Shown here one piece after another: positions 34,223-46,610 of a DNA stretch of 64,000 bases. The translations under genes and the position numbers were made by a program. This DNA is from Austropuccinia psidii (lineage: Eukaryota > Basidiomycota > Pucciniomycetes > Pucciniales > Sphaerophragmiaceae). Under the pieces are notes generated by a model. The model saw only the letters and a list, made by a program, of their open reading frames with translations. It was not told the origin of the DNA and searched no databases. Positions within the stretch are counted from its first letter, which is position 1. Each line of letters begins with the position of its first letter. The stretch covers positions 32,409,094 to 32,473,093 of the forward strand of contig JALGQZ010000011.1 of NCBI GenBank assembly GCA_023105745.1. The letters run 5' to 3'.

Positions 34223-35380
34223 TTATTTTAAGGGTGTGAATTTCTTTGAGAACTTCTCATAAAAAACATTTTCCTTGGGATTAAAACTACAGTTGTTACT
34301 TTCAATATGAGTTTCTTCCTTGGCAGTCTGTTTTGATTCCCTAAAAATTTCACTATGAACTTCCATTTTCTTGGTCTCATTAATGTCAGAAATAAGTAAA
34401 TTTTCTTCTGTATAAGTCATATCAAATTCTTTCAATTCAGGTTTGTCAGATAAACTATGTGATCTTAATTTTTCTTTATTCATGGTATTATCAGTTTTTC
34501 TTATTTCCTTTTGATACTCCTGAGAATTTATCTCTTGTGAATGTGTTCTTTCTTGAAGAATTTGTTCATTTTTTATTGAAAATTCCTCCTTTATTTCCAT
34601 TTTGTTTTTGGATTCTTTCATTTCTTCACTATCAAAACTTTGATGACAACTTTTCTGTGAATGTGCTTGATTTTTGGATGCTGACTCTTTATCTATTGGT
34701 ATTTCTTTCCAATCTTCCAATTTAGAAACTGCATATGTTTCCATTCCTGCTGGTGGTTCTTCTCTCCATCCTACTTTCTGTGGTGAACATATTGGTAAGC
34801 AAAGTCTTCCTCCATCTGGCTCTATATAACTGAATATTTCCCCTTTCTGTTGAGAGAAGTCTAATCTTATATTATTATCTGCAAGGAAAGGCCTTCCCAA
34901 TACTGTGTGAACTGCTCCTCTTGCTACAAAAAGATTTATATTTCTTTCTTCCCCAGTGACTAAAGTGATTGGGGTAAATTCTGCTAATCCAACTATTGAG
35001 GTACAATGCCCACCAATTCCCCTTAAATTAATGTTGAGGCCTCTTGTGGTAAGTCCTGCTTTGATTGCTGAATCTTCTGGTATTATATTTAATTCTGATC
35101 CTGTATCAACTAATGCCATTATTTCATGTCCTTCTTCTCCTAAATATACTTGCATAGATCCCAATGGACAGGCATAATGTAATTTTGGCTGTTCATAATT
35201 ACCCAAAGGATGATTTATGAGTTTGGTTTGAATTTCCTTTGTATCAATTGAGTTAATAGAGTTCTTCTCTTCCTCTGACAGGTTCTTTAATTGATTAAAA
35301 AACTTTGGTGACATGACTAAAATTTTTTCCAAGGTAAGATGTATTTTCTCATCCAATACCTTTTTGATAATTTGTGCCAT
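34223..35380 (-). pseudogene. Retropepsin-type protease of the 17.1-kb element
   Basis: Begins MAQIIKKVLDEKIHLTLEKI after an in-frame TAG (35384). The protease core is clear: LHYACPLGSMQVYLGEEGHE, catalytic ALVDTGSELNIIPE, a glycine-rich RGIGGHCTSIVGLAEF flap region and VLGRPFLADNNIRLDF as the hydrophobic-Gly motif. Retropepsins cut the Gag polyprotein and work as dimers. The DTG triad is intact. A long acidic, repetitive region follows from about residue 220. Frame and order place it directly downstream of Gag. Confidence 0.85.
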
Positions 35381-35383
35381 AAT

Positions 35384-37393
35384 CTATTGAATATCTAATT
35401 TCTCCTCTTTAATGATTTTCCTTTCATTGACTTTCTTCATTGGTTCTTGAGTATTTTCAGTTTGATCACTTTTAGGTTCCTGTGGAAGTATTTCCTTTTC
35501 ATTTTTCACCAATTGAGGCTTCTTGTATTTAGTTGGAATAATTGTTTTCTCTTCTTCTTTTTTCTCATCTTCAATATAAGCTCCAGGTATATTTGGTCTT
35601 TTGTTTAATGGTGTTTTCACTTTTGAATGTGATCTTAAAGCATCTTGATTGGTATTTTCTACTCTTGAGTTTCTTTCTTTGGTATTTCTTAATCCATAAT
35701 TATTTGAAAGTGGCTCATTGGCCGATGAAATTGTTTGTGGTTGCCAGCTTCCCCAGTTTGCAACTTTAGCTATAGCAGTTGCACTATCATCTTTCTTTAA
35801 TTGTATTATGTTCATTGGACTAGGTTTGGGTAGTGCTTCTTTAGCTTCATCTTCTTTCATTTTCTTTTTTAGTTCTTCTAGGTCTTTTGCGAAGTCTTCA
35901 ACTAACTTCTTTGGAGCTATTTTACCATCAGTTGGAAGTCTTTGCCAATTGGGAAATAAAAATCCACCTCCTTGTCTGCTGACCCATTTCTTATTTTGAT
36001 CTTCAAAGAGGTAGCTGCATCTATTCACTTAATGTCCTTACTCCAAACAATAATAGCATTTGAGATATGGTTTTGGTGTGTTTTATGCTGGTTCATAAGG
36101 AATATGCCTTTGTGAAAAGGGTGGTAAGCTATCTTTTGGGTACCTTGTTTGATTTCCCTGCTTGATTACCTGACCTGTTTTACTTTGAGGTAGTACTGCT
36201 TCTGTTAATTCCTTAATTTGCTGAATGAAATCCTTCATTTCCTTTTTTTCTTCTTGATCCTGGCTTCTGTGTTTTTTTTGTTCTTTAATTTTCTTATTAA
36301 GATCCTTCAATTTATTCAAGGCATTTTCCATTGTTTCATCTTCAAATTTAACTTTCTTTTCTTGTGCCTTATCTAAATAATTATAGTTGAGTTCATCCTG
36401 AGAAATTTTATCTTCTACTCTATCCCTTGATATGATCACAGTTTCTAGTTCTTGCTCTATATAGCTCTTCAACATCTTCATTTCTGGTACAATATATCCA
36501 CCATCCCTTGCTTGGATCATGACCTTATCTCTTCTCATCTCCTTAATTATGGAAGTCCTAATTTGTGGTGAAAGACTTGCATAGAGCTCTTCATTGTGCT
36601 CAACTTCCCTTCTAATATATCCATATTTGTACAGATAATTTGTGATCTTTTCATATTCTCCAACAAATCACTTGTATTTAGCTAACTTTCTGATTCCTCC
36701 TCCTCTTTTGGTATTATTGAAAAGCTTGTCCAAAGATTCTGGACTATATCTTCTGTCTGGCTCTACTCTTCCCCATTCTGTAGTAAGTTCTTCTTTGAGT
36801 TTTGTCCAGTTCTTCTCTTCATAACCTTGCATTGCTTCAATTTTCTCCTTAACTTCTTCAGATGCTGACATAAAAATGACTTGTCTTGCTATATCTTCTC
36901 CACTAGCTCCTTCAATTTCAGCTTCTGCTTCCACTCTTTTTATGAATTTTTCTACTTCATTACCATCAAAAACAAGATTATAATCTTTAGCTCTTATCTT
37001 AACAATAGGAGATGTTACCTTAGGAATTTACTTTTGTAATGGACTTGGATGGTTTGGTGTAGTTAAAAATACCTACTTTGGGAGACTTTGACTTCTTGGT
37101 TCTGTTACTGGAGTAGAGGTTGCTCTAGGACCAGGTGTAGGTGATATTGGTGAGTCTTCAGGCCTAACATGCCTTGGTAATGTTTGCTCACTTGGACTGG
37201 CTCCAGGTGTGTAAGATTTTTGTTCCCTTCTTTTTCCTTTCTTTTTACTTTGTGGTAATAATAAATCTGGCATTTGCTTCATAAGACTTTGGATCTGTAC
37301 TGTTTGATCTTCCTCTTCACTTTCTTCTGCATACTGTCCTTCTACAGTATCTTCAGGTAATGGTGGTAAGTCAGATGTTGATTGTTGATTCAT
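35384..37393 (-). pseudogene. Gag of the 17.1-kb element
   Basis: One minus-strand frame, broken by stops at 37073, 37028, 36668, 36083, 36038 and 36029 but by no frameshift. Order: a Pro/Ser/acidic N-terminus; a capsid-like block (YNLVFDGNEVEKFIKRVE, then IEGASGEDIARQVIFMSA and MQGYEEKNWTKLKEELTTEW near 36780-36960); a coiled, charged region (36100-36450); a CCHC knuckle at about 36020-36061 (C-Y-Y-C..GH..C, containing two of the stops); and YLFEDQNKKWVSRQGGGFLF just after it. I recall this arrangement from rust-fungus gag-like proteins (DUF4100 type). It would form the capsid. Confidence 0.8.
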
Positions 37394-37773
37394 TTCTACT
37401 TGATAAACTGATCCTTTAAATTCTTTTTTACTTCTCTTGTTTTTCCTTGCTTCTTGAATTAACTTGAAGAAAAATATCCTTAATTCTTCCTTTTCCTTCT
37501 GTTCTGTTCTTGGTTTTGCAATGAGTAAATCAATATCCTTGGGTGTTTGGTTTTCTGGTGTTCCTTCTTTTACTGGATAATAAAAATGATATGATTGATT
37601 TTAGGATTGTGATGGTGATGATGATTGGGAATGGGATTTGTTTCCACATTCCATATTGTATGAGAGTGTTTATTGTTAATTCTTGATAATGAGAATTATT
37701 TTTGTGAGCTATGTTGATTTGGGTTTCTTCTTTTATTGATGATTGACTGATTATTGAATGTTGAAGTTGAATT
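37394..37773 (-). other. Leader between primer site and gag
   Basis: The 5' untranslated leader in minus orientation. An open frame starting inside the LTR (37530-37850) lacks any motif and is probably chance. Confidence 0.5.
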
Positions 37774-37792
37774 GGCCACTGTTGAGACACCA
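37774..37792 (-). promoter_or_regulatory. Primer-binding site of the 17.1-kb element
   Basis: On the minus strand TGGTGTCTCAACAGTGGCC begins 2 nt after the LTR end. The plus strand therefore reads like a tRNA 3' terminus ending in CCA (37790-37792). I did not identify the tRNA. Confidence 0.6.
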
Positions 37793-37794
37793 GA

Positions 37795-39635
37795 TGTGGA
37801 ACTCCTTTTAGTGTGGGATTGGATAAGGAAGTCCTTGAGGGGGAAATCACAGGTAAACAGTTTTGAATTGCTGAAATAATCCTGTAACCAAGGGTGCTAA
37901 TGGTGTTTTAGCTGCCCCTCTGAATATACTAAAAAATCTCCCTACAGAGCTCACAAATCAATATTTAAGATTGTGGCTTTACAACAAGAGAAGACTTTTA
38001 GCAGTCTCTATCAAGCCTATTCAATAATCAGGTAAGTAACTTATAATTTAAAAAAATATAAAATATAGTTTTCAAATAATAATATAAGATGATTTTAAGG
38101 GTAAAACCTTAATAGTATAAGAGGTAGATTTGATATAATAGTAATGATATATATTTTAAGGGTTAAGTTCAAATTGATGTTATATATGTTATAATTCTTA
38201 ATGGTTTGAGAGGGTAATTGTTAATATAATATAATAATAAGACCTTTAATAATTTATTGGTAAGATATTGTTCAATATATAGAGGATGTTTGTTAAATAT
38301 ATAAAAGATATAATATAATATAAGGGTAAGTTTTTTTTATATATAATAATATATAGCTGTAAGGTTGGTTTTTTTTCATATGAAGAGAATAATAAGACTG
38401 TTTTTCCTTTATAATGTAAATGTTATGGGGATAAACTCAATATTATGAGTATTATTGATAGTATTATAATTATAAGACTAATAATTTAAACATAGGGTGG
38501 ATTAATACTATTAAGTAGACCTTCTGTTAACTACTATTAATTAGAAATCACTATGAGATAAACTTATAAGTCTATAATACTGTAATAAAATAACTAGATT
38601 AACCTACTAGTAAGGGATGAATAGTTATTCTCCTTCTTGATATATAACTAATTGGATTCATGGGGAAAAGAGGAAGAAATGAGGGAGAGAGGACTGTTAT
38701 TTATATTCTTTGGGCTCTCCATAGAGGCACTCAAAAACATTCTTTTGGCTGGGATAATTTCTTTATAGTGTTGAGATAGCATTTGTTTGGTTTTTTGCAC
38801 CAATTTATGTATGATTATGTAATCTGAGATGTTTTAGCTGGTGAGGAATTTTGAGATGGTGTCATTTGATCAAGATATTGCACCATATGTTTGGTATATT
38901 GCACCATTTCTGAGACTTCTTTTATATTTTAATTAAACTCTAAAGTTATTATGCACAGCCTTGAGGGAATGGAGCTGGTGAGTAATTTTGAGATGGTGCC
39001 ATTTGATTAAGATATTGCACCATATGTTTGGTTTGTTGTTTGAACTTTAGTTTGAGAATGCTGTGTATTGTGGGGATTCTGTTTGTCCTGTATGAGATTT
39101 AATTTTTCTTTATCTAACTTAATTCTGTTTTTAATTTCTACTTACTGGCTGATCAGGTGGCTGTGCTTGTATTTCCACAGATATGCTGTGTAATTTAAGG
39201 TTTTTTGATGGATTTTCCTTGCATAAATTAATTGATTTTATTCTTTCTGTCTTGTGACTGCTGATTCATACAGTTTTAATTTATTCCTTATTAAACTGTC
39301 CTCAGTTTAATAACTGCATTGCTGAGTAATCCAATGGTTGAGCAGAGCTTGGGTAACTTGAGTGTTACATTACCCCTTTCACTGGTAACTTTAACATTCT
39401 TGCTAGTTTGTCTTTTTCTTTTCCTTATTTTATTGTTACTCTTGTAATCAAATGGTCCATTCTTCCAGGATTTGATTATGGGATTGTACATTTTTATGAA
39501 TTTAAATCCATTTTATTGCTGAATTCCTCTATTATAGTTGATTAATTATTGATTTTTCTTTGTTATTTCTTCAAATTATAGTCCTATAAATGAAATTCCA
39601 CTTGAAACTGGGCCATTAAGGTATGGAATACCACA
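37795..39635 (-). repeat. 5' LTR of the 17.1-kb element
   Basis: Same length, orientation and ends as 22506-24346. The two copies differ by scattered substitutions, indicating that insertion is not very recent. Confidence 0.9.
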
Positions 39636-39639
39636 ATGG

Positions 39640-39665
39640 GAATTCCATATTCCAATCACCAATAA
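39640..39665 (+). pseudogene. SNF2 helicase, last codons
   Basis: After removing the 17.1-kb element and one ATGG, the helicase frame reads ...SLFMGIPYSNHQ and stops at TAA 39663-39665. The true C-terminus of the ancestral protein may have differed. Confidence 0.45.
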
Positions 39666-39966
39666 GTCCAAGAAAAGAACAACTCATTAACTGCGTGAGC
39701 CTTACTGATATTATATAATTTGTGTTTGACAAATTTGATAACTCCTTTTCACCACGGCACAGGTCCACAATTATGAACACCATGAGCTGGATCAAACTCC
39801 TTCAATATTTCCTCAATGAAAATGAGCAATAGAGTCTTATTTCTAAGGGAGACGGTGATACATTCCAATGCATATTGTCTATATTCTGACATATATAGCA
39901 AGCTGTTGCATCTTTAAGAAATAATAATCAGATTGTATTACACCTGCACAAATAATTCACAAAATG

Positions 39967-42061
39967 TTAATTTGCAACAGTGCTATAGATTCTTATTACT
40001 AAGTTATTGAAGAGAATCACCATTTGGCCTAATAACTGGCATGTCAAGTATTTTGAGGGCGATAGTCTGCATCTTAATACAGCTCTTGAGCCAATCTTGA
40101 TCAAATACCTGAAATGATAGGCCTTCCAGAATATCACCATCATCTGTTGATCATATTTCTGGCAATGTATCAATAGATTTTTCACCCTTTTTTTAATCCA
40201 TTTACAAAACTCTATGTCTCTATCCATTTTAAATACCAATTCATTAAATAGCTGGGAGCGCCAGTGTAATCCCACTTTGCGGTAAACTTGACGTCCATTT
40301 TCCAGTACCTCCTCAGTATCTGAGCATACTCAAGGCTCATTTAATTGTCATGCTAGAATGGGAAATTTAGGGGTATCACACCATCCATGATGGCGCTCAC
40401 AGGTCTGCACATAATCAAGTAGATTATCATCAGACTTTGTTCACAATGAAGAAGAGATACAGTAACTAACCCTTTGACAAATAGTTGCGAGCTTTAGATT
40501 CCCCTTCTTTTTACCAAATACTGCGTATCATTTTGAATAGACTTCCATCCTCTTTTCAAATAAGTGAAATATTGCTCCATTAAAGCTGCCACAACCCCAT
40601 AGTTATCATGATCCTTGCTCAAACAGTAATGATGATACTTGGTGCTGACAAGTGTGAGACGGAATGTACAGTAAAACACCATAGACATCAACTTGTTGAA
40701 CGGATGTTGCCATGAGCTCTCCCAGTCCCAAGTGAATTGCTTTAGTCCTAGCTTGTGGAGCTCATTTTTGCAGTAGCTTTGGAAGCCCTGAGACTGAACC
40801 TGCTTTGATTGCTGATTGAAAACATCTTCGGGGACATATCTGAGATGACCAGCCACTTGAATTGAAATTTCATTCTTTTCTGTGCTGCGTGGTGCTGGTA
40901 GTGAGGAAAAATCGTTATCTTTAAGTTTGAGTAGTAACAGGAATTGTGCATGTACTTCTGATCTCATTCCATGGACATTCTTTGGAATTTCTGCTCTCAG
41001 CCATTTCTGTTGCTCCTTCTGGCTTGCAAATTTTGCCAAATTGTGAGATTTATAAGCCTGGTTCCTTTGCTGTCTGAGCTCAGATTGTTCAAGCATACTC
41101 TGGGTAAGGCCCATTTGAGGATGGGTGAACTCACTAATTTACTGGGTGCCTTGCTCATGGGCTGTTAACTTGTCCCTCCTTGGTTCATCATTTATTTCAC
41201 TTTGAGTCAGAGACATGTTCTCATCCTCATCATCCACAATTTTCCCTCTTGATGAACTGGCATGACCTGTTCTTGGTTTGGAGGCATATGGATGATGATG
41301 TCCAGTGACCTTCTCATTATGGACCAGAGGTGAAGATGCATAAAGTTTATCACCTGCCATGCAAATCATCAGTTAACACATCAAAACATTAATAAAGACG
41401 GGTCATACTCACAATCTTCAATTGGCTCCTGAGAGCGGACTGACTTTCCTTTAGTTGCCATATCTAACCCATGAAACAAAGAGATCAAATTGTGAAAAAG
41501 TTTATACTCCAACATCAAAATGACTTACTTTGGTGAAGCGTCAATCCTGGATTTTCCTCCAACAGACCACTCCAAGTTACCTTTTCCAATGGTCTTTTTC
41601 ATCTCCCACCATCAATGTGCTTTTCATTTCCAACATGAACCTGAGATCCTGATGGAATATTGAGGGTTGGCTGTTTATTTTGTCCAAAGGGATCCTGGGC
41701 TGTGACTGGATTCCAACCAAGATTAAGGAGGAACTCACGCGGTAGTTTTGATTGAAGATTAGTGTTTGATGAGATTTGAGGTGTTCCTTCTGGCCCCTCA
41801 GACACATGAATTTGTGTATTAGTGGGATTCGGGGAATTGAAGTGACAGAAATATTTGGATTGACCAAGTGCTTGAGGTTGGAGCCTTTGGATTCCCCACA
41901 TCATTGTTAAGACCTGATACATTCATTGAGGATGCAATAGGGGTTGTGAGAGGAATGTTGGGACTCAATTGTGACTGTGTTTGAACATATTCTATGCTAG
42001 ATTCACTATCTGAGTCATGAACAGAACCTGAACAGGATTTATGTGGCTTGGGAGATGACAT
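39967..42061 (-). pseudogene. Gene W, unknown, carried by the DNA transposon
   Basis: Minus-strand coding blocks in order: SSPKPHKSCSGSVHDSDSES near 42050 (Ser/Asp-rich), then FLLNLGWNPVTAQDPFGQ near 41700, DDEDENMSLTQSEINDE near 41200, and an uninterrupted 206-codon frame (41114-40494, MGLTQSMLEQSEL, then KFASQKEQQKWLRAEIPKNV, FTWDWESSWQHPFNKLMS and MEQYFTYLKRGWKSIQND). A C-terminal block WIKKRVKNLLIHCQKYDQ lies near 40180. Frameshifts and probable introns separate them. I recall this order from repeated hypothetical proteins of Austropuccinia psidii but know no function. It is divergent from the adjacent transposase gene, as the second gene of a CACTA element often is. Confidence 0.55.
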
Positions 42062-43008
42062 AAGGTCTAAAAAAGTACAGTAATTTTTTTAACATGATAA
42101 AACAGCTCAGTATTGTGATAAAATAGAGTGGATTCAAATGTATAATAGAGAAATTTTATGAAAAGTGGGAACCAAGCCTCTTGTGAAAGTCTAATAAGAC
42201 TGTTTTTAGGAGAATTATCCCTGCCTCCTCTTGAGCTCCTCTGCTTTTGTTGAAAACCACCCTACCCGGCCTACCAGCATATAATGTGGTATTTTCTTGA
42301 TCTCAAAGGGGACCCATCATCCATAAGTAATCAGATCCAACAAGCATTTCACCCTCCCCATTGTCAAATTGTGTCAATTATCCAAACTGCCAATATATTC
42401 ATCAAAATTACACAGCATTCTACATCTGTATAAGGGTATATTAATGAAGGATTTACCCACAAAAGAGACATCACCTTTTCAAGAAAGGCAAGAAAATCCA
42501 AATCAAATTCCAACCAATTAAAAGCCCACTGCACTTAAACCAAACAATAAGACTTGAGCTCCACTTCAAACACTTATGTAATCGTGTTATATTGTTATGT
42601 CTGTAATAAGGTTTAAGCCATGTACAATGACATGCTAGTGTACATGGTTTGAATTTTAATCCCCTCAATTTAATGTTGACACATCCCTAATGGAATGTCC
42701 ATCAAGGGTCAAAACCGCAGTATCACCATGTGTAAATAAAAGAGAATATGTATGAGAATTGAGCAGCATGGAATTTTACCCAATTAAACTCCTAACCAAT
42801 TCCACCATCCAGATGAGACATGTTACACTTTATCCCCTGCAGCTAAGCCACCATTACAAATGGGATAAAATCCTCAGCTGGCTCAAATCATCTCCCCCTC
42901 CATAAATAATCACCCAATTTTTTTCCCAATGAATAAAACTCCAAAACACTTTCACATCAACCATAGATATTTATACACAAACCAACCTTACTCATTATTC
43001 CTGCAACA
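42062..43008. promoter_or_regulatory. Divergent intergenic region between gene W and transposase
   Basis: No gene. It lies between the 5' ends of gene W (-) and the transposase (+), so it probably holds both promoters. A CCATAAATAATC word near 42900 and AGATATTTATACAC near 42965 are TATA-like sites before the transposase start. Confidence 0.4.
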
Positions 43009-46000
43009 ATGACAATCCGCCACTATTCCTCAATGCGTATATGCATGTTTCAACGCTGCTCAACCCAAACAAACTCTTCCACTGAGGGTGATAGGCAGAG
43101 AGTTGCCTTCACACCTTTCCAATATAAACAGCACATTAAAAATCTCAATTCAACCATTTCACCCAAATCTCTTCCAAACATCCCTACTTCTGCAACCAGA
43201 TCTGAGTGCCCACAAATTCTATTGGATCAAATTTTCCCAGATGATTATTCACGATTGACCCAAAGCACTCTCTCCACTCCAGAGGGTCTCAATTCAACTG
43301 CACAGAAACAATGCAGTTGTAGTCAAAACCTTCCCCCAAAAGACCTTGGAATTAAAATATCTGCCATTCTATCATTAGGGTATAATATACCCTGCAGGGC
43401 TTCACACATTCTCAACCCCACCCTGAACCTGCTGATCAAGTCCAGTATCTCAAGCTCAGGTGGTTCCCCCACTCCTGCATTCCATATATCTCAAGATCTC
43501 AGTACCATATTTGAACATCTCAAATTGAAGCCAGTGATTCAAAACTATATATGTTGTCCTCAATGTTTCTTTCTTATGGCCTTAGTTAATCAGTCACAAC
43601 TGACCAAGCCCACTGTCAACTCCATAATGACCCAAATGATCCTGATCCCCATGTACACAATCATGAGGCAAATTCATCTATTCATTTGAACCCCGCATCC
43701 AAATTACAACCAACATGAAGCAAAAATTTATACCAACAAAACATTTCATTTATCAATCATTCAAAAATTGGCTTGCCAGACGTCTCCAGCGGGCTGGAAT
43801 TATGAAAATTCTGCATGAACATCAAAAATCCCAACCTCCCAAAGGTTCCCCAAAATGTGACATCTTGGATGGATTGGTCTGGAGATGATTCACTGGCACT
43901 AGAAATATTCACGACCACCCATTCATGTCCATTCTTGGTGCATTGGCCTTCTCCATTTATGTGGACTGGTTTAATGCACATGGAAAGTCAACCCAGTTGG
44001 CCAGAATTGGACCTATCATGCTCATTTGTATTAATCTCCCCCCAAGTGAAAGATTGAAGCCAGGGAATTTCTATGTTGCAGGAATCATCCCAGGTCCAAA
44101 GGAGCCAACTGCCCTTCAATTGAATTACCTATGAATGCCACTCATCAAGGAGCTCAAAGAGCTATGGAAAGGTTACCATTTTTCACCCACCTCAACAGGT
44201 TCTTCAGGATCCTTTATCCGTGTTGCCATTCTCACAGCCATTGCAGATGTGGTTGCAATGCGCAAGCTTACTGGATTTATTTCTCATTCAGGAAACCACT
44301 TTTGTAATTTTTGCCCTATTCACAAAGCTCAAATTGAAGAAATTGGTCCTCAATTTCACTACACGCACTCATACCAAAATCATCAATCAACCATTTCAAA
44401 ATGGCTTTGGGAATCCCGACAACAAAGAAAAGAAATTTCTTCTGAGTATGGAGTCCGATATTCAATTTTGGAAGACCTTCAGTATTGGGATGCAATTAGA
44501 ATGGTTAATCTTGACATAATGCATAATTTAATAATTGGAATTTTGAAGGATCATGAAGCTTTCAAATTGTGAATTTCAGAGTCCAAATAAAAAATTCCCT
44601 TCAGGTCACGCAGGAAATCCAATGACATCAGGACTTCAAACTCCATTTCCATGACCTTCAAAAGCTCTCTTGATAAAATCACATTGAGAGAGGCCTGCTC
44701 CCTGAGAAGAGATGCAGGAAAAATAATAAATAAGTCACTCCCCACTACTTCCACCCAGATAAACTACCTCCCAATGCCCACCCCTCACCCCCAACATCCA
44801 TCTAGTGGTTCTGCAGAGATTCCTTCATTTGATGCCAATTACATCCGCACTTCTGAAATACCCTCTGAATTGAATATCAGTGCACTGAGTGATCACCAGA
44901 TCAAGGGTGAGGCTCTGAAGCATCTCCGAAAAATCATATCTGATGCCATAATTCCCTTGTCATGGACAAGAGTACCCCACAAAATAGGTTCCCCCTCTCA
45001 TGGTAGTTTGAGAGCTGCTGAATGGGCTCTCTTATACAAGGTCTGAATTTCATTTTTAATTCTCAGTGAACAGATGTCATTAGATGAACACAAATCCACC
45101 AACACACAAAGAAACATGGGTCAATCAGAAGAACTTGCAAATGAACTAACCAAGAATACATTCCATTTGATTAGTCATATCAACATTGCCACAAGTTGGA
45201 CTGTTTCAACGGATGATGCAAATGCATTTTCTGAACATTAGAAAATATTCCGCCTTTGCAATCAACACCTGTTCCCAAAACAGAAAACTAAACCAAATCA
45301 TCATTTTGCCAATCATATTCCCAAACTCTTCCAATGTTGGGACCCAGCACAAGCCTCAGCCACATGGGGTTATGAGTGCTTGATTGGAGTATTTGCAAAG
45401 ATTCCAACAAATAACAAATTATGTACGTCAATTAATAAGATCAATATATTCACATTGATTAAACACATGAACTGAATAAGACTAACTTCTTGCAACTCTG
45501 AATAGATGATTTAGATAAAACCTTACTTCAACATATCAGTCGATGTTCCAACCTTTCTGTTCTCCTGAAATCCTGTTCCGTCCCATGTGAAATAAAGCAA
45601 CTTTTCAAATCACAGAAGCCTTCCCTGTTCAATCACCAAAAACATAACAAACCATCCTGCCATGACCAATAAAATTATGATTTCCTGGTTGAGTACTTAC
45701 AGAATTTTCATTCCACAAGGGAAATAGTTGAATGGATCAGCTTAGACACTACCATACAATCCACAAGTCATCCCACTTCCATTATTGTCTCACCTTGGTA
45801 TTTTCCAGTTTCAAACATTAATATTGGGAACAATGTATTTTTAACTGAATCCAAAAATGTCAGAAACAGTGTGATATGTTTTCTAAGGGGCAACTCACAA
45901 AGTTTTGGTGTTATTAATAGCATTTTTATAGTCTCTGAGCCATATTGCATGCTGAACAATATATTCCTGATCTTAAAACCTTTGAATATTGATGTGACTT

Positions 46001-46440
46001 GCTTACTAGATTGGCTGAATCTCAATAATTATAAAGCTGTTGGTTTTGATAATGGACACTTTAGTATATCTGAAGAAGAAATAGAAGGCAATTGTGTATT
46101 TTATGGTAACAAAGTTATGTCATGTGGACTGCTTGTAATGATAAAACCATTATTTCATGATACTTAGTCTAGAAAAATGCAAATCTCTCAGATTCATTAG
46201 CAATTTTGGTAGTGAAAGAACTGCGTCAAAATTTGGTGACAGAGACATGCCATTGTGACAAGCAAAGCCCATTATTTCACATTGCCACAAAGAAATGAAT
46301 ATTTTGACATTGGGTACAGTGTGGATAAGCCAATTTCAGTGATCAAATTTCCCACACACTCACCAATCACAGCATCCAAAATGTCCAACTGTGCCATCAT
46401 CAGGTTGGAAGGGGAATTGGCCCTTATGCACCCTCCCTGA
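43009..46440 (+). pseudogene. TNP2/CACTA-type transposase, degraded
   Basis: ATG at 43009 (MTIRHYSSMRICMFQR) opens a 226-codon frame ending near a zinc-binding-like CCPQCFF. A frameshift and stops follow. The catalytic core reads YVDWFNAHGKS (D codon 43964), then PGPKEPTALQLNY, a TGA at 44132, IADVVAMRKLTGFISHSGNH (D codon 44246) with CNFC, and LDIMHNLIIGIL (D codon 44513). This matches the spacing of TNP2/EnSpm transposases (DWFNP.., LP.A.R..GF.SH, D.MH). Later blocks are LRKIISDAIIPLSWTRVPH, KTKPNHHFANHI and a C-terminal CFLRGNSQSFGVINSIFI. The enzyme would cut at the CACCA ends. KDZ motifs are absent. The start at 43009 fits the family N-terminus I recall. Confidence 0.82.
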
Positions 46441-46610
46441 ACAAGCAGACGCACATGCACCTGCCCTCGCGCATGCACACACTCACGCACCCGCCGCCGC
46501 CCATGCACATGCACATGCTCAGGCACCTGCCCCCACACATGCACAAGCACACGCTCAGGCACCTGCCCCTGCGCATGCACACGCAAACGCACCCCCACAC
46601 CACACCTGCA
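46440..46610 (+). repeat. GC-rich Ala/His-coding repeat
   Basis: Repeats of GCACATGCAC/GCGCATGCACAC encode (A/H)-rich peptide such as HAHTHAPAAAHAHAHAQAPA in the frame 46391-46624. It is much more GC-rich than the surroundings, with long alternating purine-pyrimidine runs. The coding frame may be the start of another cargo ORF, but only the repeat is certain. Confidence 0.7.

Larger units (their letters stand above)
22506..39635 (-). mobile_element. 17.1-kb LTR retroelement encoding only Gag and protease (family G)
   Basis: Two LTRs of identical length (1,841 bp) face the same way and are flanked by a 4-bp duplication ATGG (22502-22505 and 39636-39639). The orientation is fixed by three independent signals. 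A purine tract (GGAGAGGGGGA, minus strand) abuts the LTR at 22506-24346. A tRNA-like primer site begins 2 nt from the other LTR. Gag-protease reads on the minus strand. I find no reverse transcriptase, RNase H or integrase in the remaining ~8.7 kb of internal sequence once the Copia insertion is removed, so this copy would depend on enzymes supplied in trans. It sits in the 3' end of the SNF2 gene. Confidence 0.85.

Noticed and set aside
43009..46440. KDZ-type transposase
   Set aside because: TET linkage made KDZ plausible, but the DWFN...D...LDIMH layout, CACCA ends and 3-bp duplication fit TNP2/CACTA.
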